In this document: positions 56,901-64,000 of the stretch, one piece after another
Layout of the letters: every line of letters begins with the position of its first letter
Numbering within the stretch: the first letter of the stretch is position 1
Assembly: GCF_002802965.1 (NCBI RefSeq)
Contig: NZ_NXGA01000001.1
Coordinates: forward strand, 1,722,922 to 1,786,921
Direction of reading: 5' to 3'
Length of the DNA stretch: 64,000 bases
From: Sporolactobacillus pectinivorans
GTDB lineage: Bacteria; Bacillota; Bacilli; Bacillales; Sporolactobacillaceae
Notes under the pieces: model-generated
Database searches by the model: none
Told to the model about the DNA's origin: nothing
What the model saw: only the letters and a program-made list of their open reading frames with translations
Program-made: the position numbers and the translations under genes

Positions 56901-57349
56901 TCGGTGTGCTTGGGACACCCACTTTTTTTTACGGTTTGCGGTTGGGTGAGGAAGTTGCCGTAAATATTGAAGAAGGAAAAACGCTGATTGTCAAACTGAT
57001 TTCGATCGGCCATCCGCAGAAAGACGGCATGCGTACATGTTATTTTGAACTTAATGGCCAGCCGCGTGAAGTGTCGATCAAAGATATGAATGTGCAGTCG
57101 ACCGACGTGGCGCATGCTAAAGCTGATAAAAATAATCCGGATCAGATCGGGGCTTCCATGCCGGGAACAGTCGTGAAGGTTCTTGTTTCTTCCGGTGAAC
57201 GTGTGAAAAAGGGCGATCACTTGCTTGTTACTGAAGCGATGAAAATGGAAACAACTGTTCAGGCGCCCAATGACGGCACAATTAAGAAGGTTTACGTTGG
57301 AGAGAATGACGTGATTGAGACTGGGGATCTGATGATTGAACTGAAATGA
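53906..57349 (+). CDS. pycA: Pyruvate carboxylase
   Basis: Carboxylates pyruvate to oxaloacetate using biotin, ATP and bicarbonate, refilling the citric acid cycle. The 1147 residues hold, in order, the biotin carboxylase domain (starting KKLLVANRGEIAIRICRA), the ATP-grasp GGGGRGMR loop, the carboxyltransferase domain (TDTTFRDAHQSLLATRMRS, and the metal-binding HLHTHDTSGN), the PYC OADA domain, and the C-terminal biotinyl domain with K1113 in EAMKME. It overlaps ftsW. A terminator follows. Confidence 0.97.
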   Translation: MLKRTIKKLLVANRGEIAIRICRACNELGIRTVAIYSKEDIGSYHRYKADESYLVGKDKKPIEAYLDIEGIIEIAKAHQVDAIHPGYGFLSENAEFAGRCKEEGIIFVGPKSEHLVTFGDKSAAREAAVSAGIPVIPGSGGPVKSVDEVKAFGAEHGYPIIIKAVLGGGGRGMRIVRSENSVDEAYARASSEAKQTFGKEDVYVEKYLDNPRHIEVQVIADDSGETVHLYERDCSVQRRHQKVVEVAPSRGLGEKLRLEICEAAVNLMKSVHYLNAGTVEFLVVPTGSFYFIEVNPRVQVEHTITELITGIDIVQSQIFIAEGYGLHEDPVLIPEQKEIHTYGYAIQCRVTTEDPANNFMPDTGKIVAYRSGGGFGVRLDAGNAFTGSVITPYYDSLLVKLSTLAMTFKGAAAKMLRNLKEFRIRGIKTNIPFLINVVQHPAFLSGNVSTTFIDETPELFSFEKSLDRGTKMLTYIGNITINGYPGIQKNKKPVFDAPPIPEIKLSDRFPSGTKQILEQLGAEGISKWILEQPHVLLTDTTFRDAHQSLLATRMRSKDIVRVAAQTAHLLPNLFSEEAWGGATFDTAYRFLREDPWARLRAIRQKMPNILLQMLLRGSNAVGYKNYPDNLIKAFVSEAAKEGVDVFRVFDSLNWLEGMRVSMEAVIESGKIAEGTMCYTGDILDGARTKYNLEYYKKLAKDMESAGAHILGIKDMAGLLKPEAAYRLISELKDTVSIPIHLHTHDTSGNGVYTYVRAIDAGVDIVDVAVEALAGMTSQPSANSVYYALGSHERKPDIAISALESLSHYWEKVRQYYFPFESGMKTSNAEIYKLEMPGGQYSNLRQQAIAVGLGERFEEVKDMYRRVNLLFGDIVKVTPSSKVVGDMTLYMVQNNLSEDDVFERGEKLDFPDSVVNFFMGELGQPYRGFPRELQSIILKGKKPLTDRPGKFLDPVDFNEIKGTLEEKFDRKFAACEVLSEALYPKVYTDYLHFCETYGRIGVLGTPTFFYGLRLGEEVAVNIEEGKTLIVKLISIGHPQKDGMRTCYFELNGQPREVSIKDMNVQSTDVAHAKADKNNPDQIGASMPGTVVKVLVSSGERVKKGDHLLVTEAMKMETTVQAPNDGTIKKVYVGENDVIETGDLMIELK

Positions 57350-57394
57350 CAGATAAGCCTGATCATGGCCAATGAAGTGATAAAAATAGCAGAC

Positions 57395-57425
57395 AAAGGA
57401 GGAGCGATCAGCCCCTCCTTTTCTA
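57395..57425 (+). terminator. Terminator of pycA
   Basis: AAAGGAGG pairs with CCTCCTTT around a GAGCGATCAGCC-like loop; TTCT follows. Confidence 0.7.
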
Positions 57426-57450
57426 ATAAGCTTATAAGCTTATTAGAAAA
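57419..57450. repeat. 32-base perfect palindrome
   Basis: From TTTTCTAATAAGCTTA on, the second 16 bases are the exact reverse complement of the first 16, with no loop. It contains two HindIII words (AAGCTT). It lies at once after the pycA terminator stem, sharing its T run. Confidence 0.95.
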
Positions 57451-57547
57451 AGACTGAAAACAGAAATTATCAACAAAAATAATGAAGCAATTTTTTAATG
57501 GCGCTCGCTTAAGAACGGAAGAGCTGCATCATTAAACAAGCTGAAAG

Positions 57548-57649
57548 GTGTTTTGTAATAGCGTAAGCATTGGCATTCCGGGCATTATAATCCTCGTTCT
57601 CGGGATCATTGTGATCTACTTTGCAATGAGAATAATTCGAAATAAATGA
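57548..57649 (+). CDS. Possible 33-residue membrane peptide
   Basis: GTG at 57548 (after GAAAG) opens a frame with one hydrophobic helix, SIGIPGIIILVLGIIVIYFAM, and a basic end RIIRNK. The start IGIPG recalls TatA-type or other small membrane proteins, but the family is not clear. It lies in the pycA-ctaA gap. A candidate only. Confidence 0.35.
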   Translation: MFCNSVSIGIPGIIILVLGIIVIYFAMRIIRNK

Positions 57650-57711
57650 TTCCTTAAAACTAAAAAAGATTGACTGTTTTTTTAGGCTGTTCCTGTTTCT
57701 TCCATCAGAAC

Positions 57712-57757
57712 AAAGAACCGGAGAGAAAAATTCGCTCATTTTTCTCTCCGGTTCATC
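57712..57757. terminator. Hairpin terminator downstream of ctaA
   Basis: GAACCGGAGAGAAAAA pairs perfectly with TTTTTCTCTCCGGTTC around a TCGCTCA-like loop. It lies 44 bases past the ctaA stop on the minus strand and may work in both directions. Confidence 0.8.
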
Positions 57758-57800
57758 ATTTTTATGAAATTTTAGGGCAACATTCTGCTTACACGGTCAT

Positions 57801-58712
57801 TCACCGTTTATAATGCCTCAGGCCCAGCATGACAAGAATCGTCAGCAGACCAAAAAATCCGGTGACAAACAGGGCATGAAGCAGCAGAAAAATCAGCGCC
57901 ATTTTAGTTTCAATAATAAAGATACCTGAAACCGCCTGAAGTAAAACTAGGATCAGCGATACAAATAGAATAGTCGAAAGGCTCGGCGCGTTCTGATAGT
58001 TTCTCAGACAGCGAACCAGCGTCAGGATCACCCAGACGAGAAGGATCAATGCCAGCAGACGATGAAGATATTGGACACCCGCTTTGCTGATCAGCGGTTC
58101 TGGGAAAACATGCCCGTTGCAGAGTGGAAAATCAGTACAGCCTAAGCTTGATTCTGTATGACGGACGAATGCACCGGAATAGATCACAATATAAGTATAG
58201 ATGCCGAGCAAAATAAAATTCCATGTCATGCCATTGTGCAGCGGCGGGATAATTCGCCGGGCTCGGGGCAAAGTTTCCTCGCAGACAATAAAAGCAATCA
58301 ACAAATTGCTTGAAAAGGAAAGCAATGAAATGCCGAAATGAAGCGCCAGCACGACAGACGACTGACCCCAGACAACGGCACCCATGCCGAGAAACGCCTG
58401 GAGAAAAATAAAAAATACGGACGAAATGGCGAGAAAACGCGCTTCCCAGACATTTTTTAAACGAATCCATACCCAAATGGCCAGGATAACGACAAGAATA
58501 GACGCGATTCCTGAGACAGCCCGGTGGCTGAACTCAATCCATGTCTGGTGTACCTGCGCCGTTGGGATGACCTGCCCGTTGCAAAGCGGCCAGTTATGAC
58601 CGCAACCATAAGCTGAACCGGTATTCGTTACCAGAGTGCCCATTAGGACAACAATCAGGACAGCTGCCGCAGCGGCAAGACTTAATAGTCTAAAATAACG
58701 GTCTTTCTTCAA
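57801..58712 (-). CDS. ctaA: Heme A synthase
   Basis: An eight-helix membrane enzyme (303 residues) that oxidises heme O to heme A. The paired cysteine loop GCGHNWPLCNG and its repeat GCTDFPLCNG are family marks; heme-ligand His residues stand in EFSHR, LALHFG, QYLHR and LLHALF. It starts with TTG after a GGTGATG region. It is divergent from ctaB. Heme A implies a heme-copper oxidase (caa3 or aa3), but none is coded in this window. Confidence 0.95.
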   Translation of the reverse strand: MKKDRYFRLLSLAAAAAVLIVVLMGTLVTNTGSAYGCGHNWPLCNGQVIPTAQVHQTWIEFSHRAVSGIASILVVILAIWVWIRLKNVWEARFLAISSVFFIFLQAFLGMGAVVWGQSSVVLALHFGISLLSFSSNLLIAFIVCEETLPRARRIIPPLHNGMTWNFILLGIYTYIVIYSGAFVRHTESSLGCTDFPLCNGHVFPEPLISKAGVQYLHRLLALILLVWVILTLVRCLRNYQNAPSLSTILFVSLILVLLQAVSGIFIIETKMALIFLLLHALFVTGFFGLLTILVMLGLRHYKR

Positions 58713-59131
58713 TATGCATCACCGTCCTTAGTCCAATTTCATGTTTGCTGCTTTCAAAATCTGATCATAACCAAGTACATCGTTTCTGAAACAAACCCAC
58801 CTTTCATTTTAACAGATTAGCTTGAATTTAGAGAGTTATCAAGTTCCATTTATCTTAAATATTATTATTGTCGAAATTTAGTCCATGATTTAGGGCATCT
58901 GTCCGGCAAAAGTGTGACACATATCATTGTGCCAAATTAAAGACAAATTTCTGCTTTTCATATATAATAAATATATGTTAATTGACTTTGTTTTGAAATT
59001 CAGGATGTCCGTATGGCACGTCATTATGGATTTGAGAAATGATTTTTTAATACCAAATGAATTGTCCGTCCGGCATATACTTTATGACGGAACCCCAGGT
59101 CATTACCGTTCTTAGAAGGAAGGTTACCGCG
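58713..59131. other. Divergent regulatory region between ctaA and ctaB
   Basis: AT-rich, no gene. A probable ctaB promoter has AAGACA (58940-58945) and TATAAT (58963-58968), spacing 17. TGTGACACATATCAT near 58914 is a loose match to an Fnr/Crp-like palindrome and might be an oxygen-linked site; this is weak. Confidence 0.5.
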
Positions 59132-60067
59132 GTGAATAAATCCATTACATCTAATGAGCCTTTTGAAAGGGCAGCTGTGGATCTTGAATCTCAGGAAACT
59201 CAGGGCCTCTTTAAAGATGTTTTGACAACTGTAAAAATTGGCATCGTTAATTCAAACTTGATTACTGCGTTCACGGGTTTGTGGCTGGCGTTATTTTTTA
59301 CCGGTCAGTCTATTTTAGCTTTTGCGGCTCCGGTCATCTTTGTTCTCGCAGGGACGGCCCTAGTGATTGCAGGGGGCTGTTCTCTAAATAATTATATTGA
59401 TCGCGATATCGACCCCCTGATGAAGCGGACGCAGGGACGTCCTTCCGCAACGGGAAAAATTGAACCGAAAAACGTTCTGAAGTTGGGCGTCATCCTGTCA
59501 CTCACAGGCCTTGCTTTCCTGCTTGCTGCTTCGCCCACTGCCGCTTTTTTCGGATTTGCCGGTCTGCTTGTCTATGTATTGGTCTACACCATGTGGCTGA
59601 AACGCACGCATTCAATCAATACGATCATTGGCAGCCTGGCAGGCGCAGTTCCGCCGCTGATCGGTTGGGCAGCTGTTGATCCTTCTCTGAACTCACCCAT
59701 CCCATGGATTCTGTTTTTGATTATGTTTATCTGGCAGCCGCCCCATTTTCTTGCACTGGCAATCAAGCGTGTAGAAGAATACCGACGTGCCGGCATACCG
59801 ATGCTGCCGGTCGTTGCCGGATTTTCAATCACACAGCGGCAGATGATTGTTTATGTGGCAGTTCTTGTTCCGGCTTCTCTGCTGCTTTATTCGTTGGGGA
59901 CATTTTATACCGCTGCTGCACTTGTCCTTGGAACAGGATGGCTCGCCTATGCGGTTTTTGGTTTGTTTACAAAAAATATCGTCAAATGGGCCAGAATCAT
60001 GTTTGTGATCTCGCTGAACTATCTGACTTTACTCTTCATGTTGATGATTCTTGCAACATTTATCTAA
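59132..60067 (+). CDS. ctaB: Protoheme IX farnesyltransferase (heme O synthase)
   Basis: A membrane prenyltransferase of 311 residues that adds farnesyl to heme B, giving heme O. The Asp-rich site is NYIDRDIDPLMKRTQGRP, with YTMWLKRTHSINTIIGSLAGAVPPLIGW and WQPPHFLALAIKRVEEYRRAGIPMLP following, all diagnostic. GTG 59132 is chosen after GAAGGAAGG; the frame is open upstream but not family-like. With ctaA it supplies heme A. Confidence 0.95.
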   Translation: MNKSITSNEPFERAAVDLESQETQGLFKDVLTTVKIGIVNSNLITAFTGLWLALFFTGQSILAFAAPVIFVLAGTALVIAGGCSLNNYIDRDIDPLMKRTQGRPSATGKIEPKNVLKLGVILSLTGLAFLLAASPTAAFFGFAGLLVYVLVYTMWLKRTHSINTIIGSLAGAVPPLIGWAAVDPSLNSPIPWILFLIMFIWQPPHFLALAIKRVEEYRRAGIPMLPVVAGFSITQRQMIVYVAVLVPASLLLYSLGTFYTAAALVLGTGWLAYAVFGLFTKNIVKWARIMFVISLNYLTLLFMLMILATFI

Positions 60068-60094
60068 AACAACTCGACAGTCATAATTTCTAAG

Positions 60095-60790
60095 TCACAA
60101 AGAAACCATTAATTTCTTGTCTGGTACAGGTGTTTCCTGCTTTTCTCGAATTATTTGCGTTAGGGTTAAACGCGGGTTTTGGGCAACAGGCAAAAAAACG
60201 AACGGCGTAAATAGGCCATAACGGTCGCTTCTGAGATGATTCCCTTTGATGGTGTGTGCAAATAACGAGAAAACAGTCAAGGCACCTTCTTCGAGCAGCG
60301 TAAAGCCATCATCTGGAAGAGACCCCTCGTGATACAACTGCACATCTTGTAGCTTTCCATGGCGTTCACGGTTTGTAGGATTCTGGTCGCCCGGATTGAT
60401 CACCTGATCCAACGCTTGGGGTTCGCCACAGAGCGCTTTAGCTTTGGCATGGATTGACTCCCAAAGTGATAAGTGAAGGCTCCTAGGGTCTGCTTCATTG
60501 TCCGAAAGGTGGTTTCGATGGTAAAGTACTAGGCATAAAGACGAACAATGGTTTTCGGAGCTCGTGTTTGATCCGTGCTGACCAGTATTCCTTCTGCACG
60601 CACATGTTAATCAATACAAAGCGCAGTTCGTGATTGATACAGCCCCCTGACCCCAGAGCAGATCCTGACAGAGATAGGACATGGGTTCATCTTTACCATA
60701 CGGCTGGCGTGTCGTGGTATGAAAGGAAAAGTCGCTTTACTCACCCCGCCATCTTGGGTATCAACCGCATTGCGGTAAGGGGAAGATTGA
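60095..60790 (-). pseudogene. Decayed DDE transposase
   Basis: On the minus strand the fragments read, in changing frames, ILVSTD...PKTIVRLYA (near 60570-60530), then a TFRTMKQ-like stretch, and LTLTQIIREKQETPVPDKKL close to the C terminus. These follow the pattern of IS4-type DDE transposases (STD..P..IIRLY..RF.IE..F...K; ...TQIIR..Q). Several frameshifts and stops make it inactive. No clear terminal inverted repeats were found. Confidence 0.6.
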
Positions 60791-61060
60791 TGTCTCAGAA
60801 AAGCAAAAGTAGCGGCATCGAAAAAAGCTTGTCACTGGAATCCATTGGTAGAATAAGTTGGTTCATGGTATATTTTCTAAAGAGTATCAAAAGAAACGCC
60901 TCTGAATAATGTGGACTGGTCATTTGCATATTATAAAAGAGAGACGTTTTTTTTTTTTTTTGTGAAAAAACCAACATAAACATAAAAATCGAGAGGAGAT
61001 AAAATCCTCTCGATTTTTATATTGAGGCCGCCTTCTAGGAAAGACTCCTAACCGTGAAGT
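60791..61060. other. Non-coding tail of the transposase relic
   Basis: A run of 15 T at 60947-60961 is followed by a perfect hairpin (AAAATCGAGAGGA with its complement, 60984-61018) and a T run. The hairpin probably ends transcription of the DUF3139 gene on the minus strand. Confidence 0.6.
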
Positions 61061-61486
61061 TTAGGGATTAATATCGTACTTAGAACCATAACCATAACTA
61101 TTTTTTAGTGGGTGAAACTTAATCGTTCTCATTTCAGAACTTAGTAATTCAGTCCCTCCCCATTCGTGTTGCAAAATTGACTTTCGATCAACATATTCAG
61201 CACTAAAATATACTTGATTAATGTCAGATTTATAAATGTACTCATAGGCTATATTAGGTTTTTCTTCCTTAACATAAATGAACCGGTGGTATTGACCGTC
61301 ATTTTCTGTTCCAAAGGAAGAGACCTCAATATCTTTCTTGGCTATTCCTTGCTTTGTTATATAGTGATTTATTGTTGACCACGCTACTTCTCGTTTCTGT
61401 TGCCGATATGAATAATATCCAAGGCACCCTAGAATTATTATGATCAAGGCTATTAACGTAATAATAAGTAACCGGTTTTTATTCAT
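61061..61486 (-). CDS. Small membrane-anchored protein, DUF3139-like
   Basis: A 141-residue protein with an N-terminal helix (about 5-27, LLIITLIALIIIILGCLGYYSY) and a charged domain outside the membrane (KREVAWSTINHYITKQGIAKKDI...). This matches the DUF3139 pattern of small bacillary proteins of unknown role. It lies in a zone of gene relics and mobile DNA, with lower GC than its neighbours, so it may be acquired. A hairpin terminator follows. Confidence 0.7.
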   Translation of the reverse strand: MNKNRLLIITLIALIIIILGCLGYYSYRQQKREVAWSTINHYITKQGIAKKDIEVSSFGTENDGQYHRFIYVKEEKPNIAYEYIYKSDINQVYFSAEYVDRKSILQHEWGGTELLSSEMRTIKFHPLKNSYGYGSKYDINP

Positions 61487-61507
61487 AGAAATCTCCTTAC
61501 TCTTGTT

Positions 61508-61773
61508 TTAATTGCACACTTTCTCTAAAAAATGACTATACATAAAAACATCCGGCAATGCATAAGGCCCTACAAAGCCATGCATGGGGATGACAACATT
61601 ATATTTGCCAGTTCCGAAATAGAAAGCTTGATATACTAATTTTGAGCAGTAAGTCGGACTTAATTGATATAGATTAGAGTTAATGGCATAAGCAAGAATG
61701 ATATTTTTATAATTCACATTCCCAGTCGACGAATAAAAGTGAGTTAATGCATAATGACCAGCTTTATACTACG
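61508..61773 (-). pseudogene. C-terminal fragment of a YiiX-like NlpC/P60 cysteine hydrolase
   Basis: The frame reads HYALTHFYSSTGNVNYKNIILAYAINSNLYQLSPTYCSKLVYQAFYFGTG... with a stop at about 61772-61774. TYCSKLVYQAFY is the second-half motif of YiiX/YebB-like permuted NlpC/P60 proteins. The N-terminal part with the catalytic His is missing. A GTG at 61717 could start a 69-residue product, but this is most likely a relic. It lies 21 bases upstream of the DUF3139 gene. Confidence 0.6.
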
Positions 61774-62030
61774 CTTTTTCAAATATTTATCTTGTCAAAC
61801 GCTGTCGACAAAAGAATAAACTTGAGAGTGAAAAGTTCTCTATGAATAAAAAAGGATACCCCTTTTCTCGTTAAGCTGTGCGGGCGACAGGAAATTCTGT
61901 TCAGTACGGATCGAGCACGGGATCCAGAAACCCTTGTTTGCAGTGATAGCTGCCCCCCCTCAAATTATTATCTTAATCCCCCGTTTTCTTAGGGTGGTTT
62001 TAACGCCCCCTTTATGGGCCTCCTCTGTTT
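61774..62030. other. Non-coding DNA upstream of the relics
   Basis: No gene supported. A run of CCCCCCC and paired A/T runs (AAAAAAGGATACCCCTTTT near 61848) are present. Confidence 0.4.
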
Positions 62031-62039
62031 CTGTTCCGG

Positions 62040-62180
62040 ATGATCAGATGCTCGCTCCTCAACATCTGGAATGCCCTTAAATGCCAACGCAAGTTAAGCT
62101 CAGTCTGCTTTGCAATCAGTTCGTCTAACTTGTCCCGGTACTCGAATGGTCTGCCAATCTCTTCTTTTGCACATTCAGAT
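62040..62180 (-). pseudogene. Fragment of a mobile-element helicase/methylase protein
   Basis: On the minus strand a frame reads AKEEIGRPFEYRDKLDELIAKQTELNL, which follows the pattern in the C-terminal part of large SNF2-type helicase/methylases of conjugative elements (IGRPFEYxxKLxxLxxRQxELN). The frame breaks on both sides. It is a relic of horizontally acquired DNA. Confidence 0.45.
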
Positions 62181-62509
62181 GTTCTATAGCTTTGCTTATG
62201 GCCTCATCCGCTCTTTTAGTCCTATTAGAAATACCATCTACCAAGTGTTCTTGCTTGACCACTTTCAGCATATTTAGTAGTTTTCGGCAATAGAATAGAA
62301 CGTAAGCCTGTCCATAAAAAGGGAGAGTTAAATCCTTGCCGATTGTTTGCGCAGCCACAGACGACGAAGCTTTTCTTAACCCAAAACTGAATACGCAGCT
62401 GGAACAGGAAACAAAGGGGTTCTTGGAACGTATATTCTGACCGGTGTTTAGTCCGTTTGTATTTTGGTGAGAATGGGAACAGGAACGAGGAGGAGGATAG
62501 GATAAGCTG

Positions 62510-63046
62510 ATGAAACAATTAATCTGCCATAAACCGATTCGCTTTTTGTATACCCTTCTAATGCTAATCGCTGTTTTCACAGTAGGAACGCAGGCTGATT
62601 TTGAAAAAATTGCTGTTGCTGAAGGAACTTCGCAGCGTTTATCGGGAGAATCTCATCATTTTTCACCCGTGATGCACTCTGAAAAAATGCTTGCTGAACA
62701 AATAAACAGTCAGAGGAAAAAGAATCATACTGATCCACTCAGCTTGGATTGGGATCTTTTTCGTTTTTCACGATTCGAAGCAAGGGATCTTGCTTCCGGG
62801 AAAATCAGTAAAATAGATGCAACAAAAATCGAACGTGTACTGGCAGAATGCGGCCGTACTCGAATGAGTATCCATACAATCGTTGTCCATGGTGTACCAG
62901 GCCGACAATTTCCTGGATCATCATGGTGGCGCACGGATGATGTTCGTCTGCTAATTGGTTCCCAGTCTATTCATTATCTTGGAACCGGGCATGCCAGGGG
63001 ACTATCAGGCGAATACTGGGTCATTTTATATGCCTCGAGAACATGA
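62510..63046 (+). CDS. Secreted protein with a divergent CAP-like domain
   Basis: A 178-residue protein with a signal peptide (about 1-37) and a C-terminal region that resembles a short CAP/SCP domain: LAEQINSQRKKNHTDPLSLDWDLFRFSRFEARDLASGKI, and a final EYWVILYAS. The typical His/Glu residues of CAP proteins are not clearly kept, so activity is doubtful. It stands just upstream of a YlbC-type CAP gene. GAGGAGG precedes the ATG. It has no close match that I can name. Confidence 0.7.
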   Translation: MKQLICHKPIRFLYTLLMLIAVFTVGTQADFEKIAVAEGTSQRLSGESHHFSPVMHSEKMLAEQINSQRKKNHTDPLSLDWDLFRFSRFEARDLASGKISKIDATKIERVLAECGRTRMSIHTIVVHGVPGRQFPGSSWWRTDDVRLLIGSQSIHYLGTGHARGLSGEYWVILYASRT

Positions 63047-63199
63047 TTCTGTGCCTGCGATTCATTTATCCCCGATTTCGGCAGCGATTTTTACTCGGTG
63101 ACTGTGGGCCGCTTAACGGGCGCATGATCCACAATACCTAAACGACCCAGAGATTGATATAATAGAAATGTAAAAAAGGGGCTCAGGGGGAAATTGATA

Positions 63200-64000
63200 G
63201 TGCGAAAAATAAATATAATCATTTTCTCCATTGCGGTCCTTATTTTCACAGGAACTTTTCTTACGAATCAGCTTAATTTTCCGGAAACAGGAAGCGGAAT
63301 AACGAATAATCAGCAACCGGCATTGCAGGGCGCTTCTGAAACCCGTCCCTTGTTCAGTGTCCCAAGGACAGGAATCCACACATTTATGGGAAAAGACGAG
63401 ACCCAGATTCTGAAGGCTTTCGGAAAACCTGATCGGATTGATGAAACCGAATATGGCTATCGCTGGTTTATATACGGGCGCAATACGTCAAGTTATCTGC
63501 AGATCGGGATTGACACGAGAACGCATCGTGTGACGACCATCTATGTGCTCGGCAATAAACTGCAAACTGCCCCTTTCGAAATCGGCGAACAATCCCGGGC
63601 AATTTTTAAAAAAATGCCGCCATCCCATATAGTTTCGATGACCGATCGAGGAACAAAAATAGATTTTGAACTGAGCGGAGAAGACATGACAGTGAGGCCG
63701 CTCGTCAAATTTGGCACAAGCTGGGTCCAGTTGAACTTTGATCATGTTACCGGCAGGCTGATGGCGATCCGCTATATGTCGCCAGATGTTCTTGCCCTGC
63801 AGCGCCCTTATTCGATGGCCTATGAAGGGACACTGCCGCAGGAGCCTGCGTTGTCTGATAAGGAATGGCAGGCGGTCGATGACGCTGAAGATATGGAAAT
63901 TTTCGATATGAGCAATCTTCTTCGGATTCGATTCAAAAAAGCTCCTCTTGCTTGGAGTGCTTCCGCACATCAGGCGGCTTTTCTGCATAGTAGAGAAATG
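63200..64000 (+). CDS. ylbC: YlbC-like CAP-domain protein, 5' part (cut by window end)
   Basis: GTG at 63200, nine bases after GGGGG, opens a frame of 267 codons that runs off the right edge. It has a signal peptide or anchor (RKINIIIFSIAVLIFTGTFL), then a CAP-associated N-terminal domain (GKDETQILKAFGKPDRIDETEYGYRWFIYG, about 65-95), and the start of a CAP domain (NLLRIRFKKAPLAWSASAHQAAFLHSREM). This matches B. subtilis YlbC, whose place after the cta genes is the same. Function in B. subtilis is not established. Confidence 0.88.
   Translation, partial: MRKINIIIFSIAVLIFTGTFLTNQLNFPETGSGITNNQQPALQGASETRPLFSVPRTGIHTFMGKDETQILKAFGKPDRIDETEYGYRWFIYGRNTSSYLQIGIDTRTHRVTTIYVLGNKLQTAPFEIGEQSRAIFKKMPPSHIVSMTDRGTKIDFELSGEDMTVRPLVKFGTSWVQLNFDHVTGRLMAIRYMSPDVLALQRPYSMAYEGTLPQEPALSDKEWQAVDDAEDMEIFDMSNLLRIRFKKAPLAWSASAHQAAFLHSREM

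Noticed and set aside
58910..58932. Fnr/Crp-type site upstream of ctaB
   Set aside because: Only the first half, TGTGA, is good; the second half fits poorly, so I did not call it as a site.

Overview
The window reads as a chromosome segment of an endospore-forming, moderately low-GC Firmicute of the order Bacillales. The right half keeps the Bacillus subtilis order rnjA/rpoY, HAD phosphatase, pdhABCD, suhB, ylaF, typA, ylaI, ylaN, ftsW, pycA, ctaA/ctaB, ylbC. Spo0E-like and YjcZ-like small genes point to a spore former. The genus is not proven; a member of the Sporolactobacillaceae is my best guess, from the mix of Bacillus-like core genes and a trimmed respiratory set. No rRNA, tRNA, CRISPR array or intact prophage was seen.

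Region by region: 1-3.5 kb is a wall teichoic acid block (tagD and two CDP-glycerol glycerophosphotransferases). 3.6-6.6 kb holds a universal stress protein and clpE behind two CtsR operators. 6.7-8.8 kb is a minus-strand queuosine operon (transporter, queF, queC) under a probable preQ1 riboswitch. 8.8-9.5 kb is decayed DNA with remnants of two genes. 9.5-15.4 kb holds def, T-box-controlled tyrS, a YtxH protein, a phosphatase, fumC and a membrane protein. 15.6-17.0 kb is a secreted NlpC/P60 hydrolase. 17.4-26.7 kb carries a BceB-type permease remnant, a DesK/DesR-like pair, an HPr-like orphan, a YfkAB radical SAM protein and a five-gene ABC exporter/two-component operon resembling linearmycin-resistance LnrLMN-JK. 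26.7-28.7 kb is an MFS exporter and its TetR regulator, with a large nested palindrome as likely operator. 28.9-34.1 kb holds phosphate uptake (DUF47-Pit), Spo0E, dapH-dapL for lysine/diaminopimelate, and a PerR-boxed peroxiredoxin. 34.5-39.3 kb is a heterodimeric ABC exporter followed by an orphan CydB-like protein. 39.6-57.4 kb is the conserved core block. 57.8-60.1 kb is the divergent heme A pair ctaA/ctaB. 60.1-62.5 kb is a decayed mobile-DNA zone. The end holds a CAP-like secreted protein and the 5' part of ylbC.

How it fits together: central carbon flow (PDH complex, pyruvate carboxylase, fumarase) sits beside envelope functions (teichoic acid, FtsW, NlpC/P60, CAP proteins) and several envelope-stress or drug-efflux systems. 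Regulatory signals readable directly are: CtsR boxes (clpE), a T-box with a TAC specifier (tyrS), a PerR box (peroxiredoxin), a cre site upstream of a structured terminator-bearing leader (pdhA), a WalR-like box (NlpC/P60) and a preQ1-like aptamer (queuosine operon). The best candidates for something undescribed are the pdh leader RNA, the nested MFS operator, the ABC-exporter plus orphan CydB operon and the tiny membrane ORFs.
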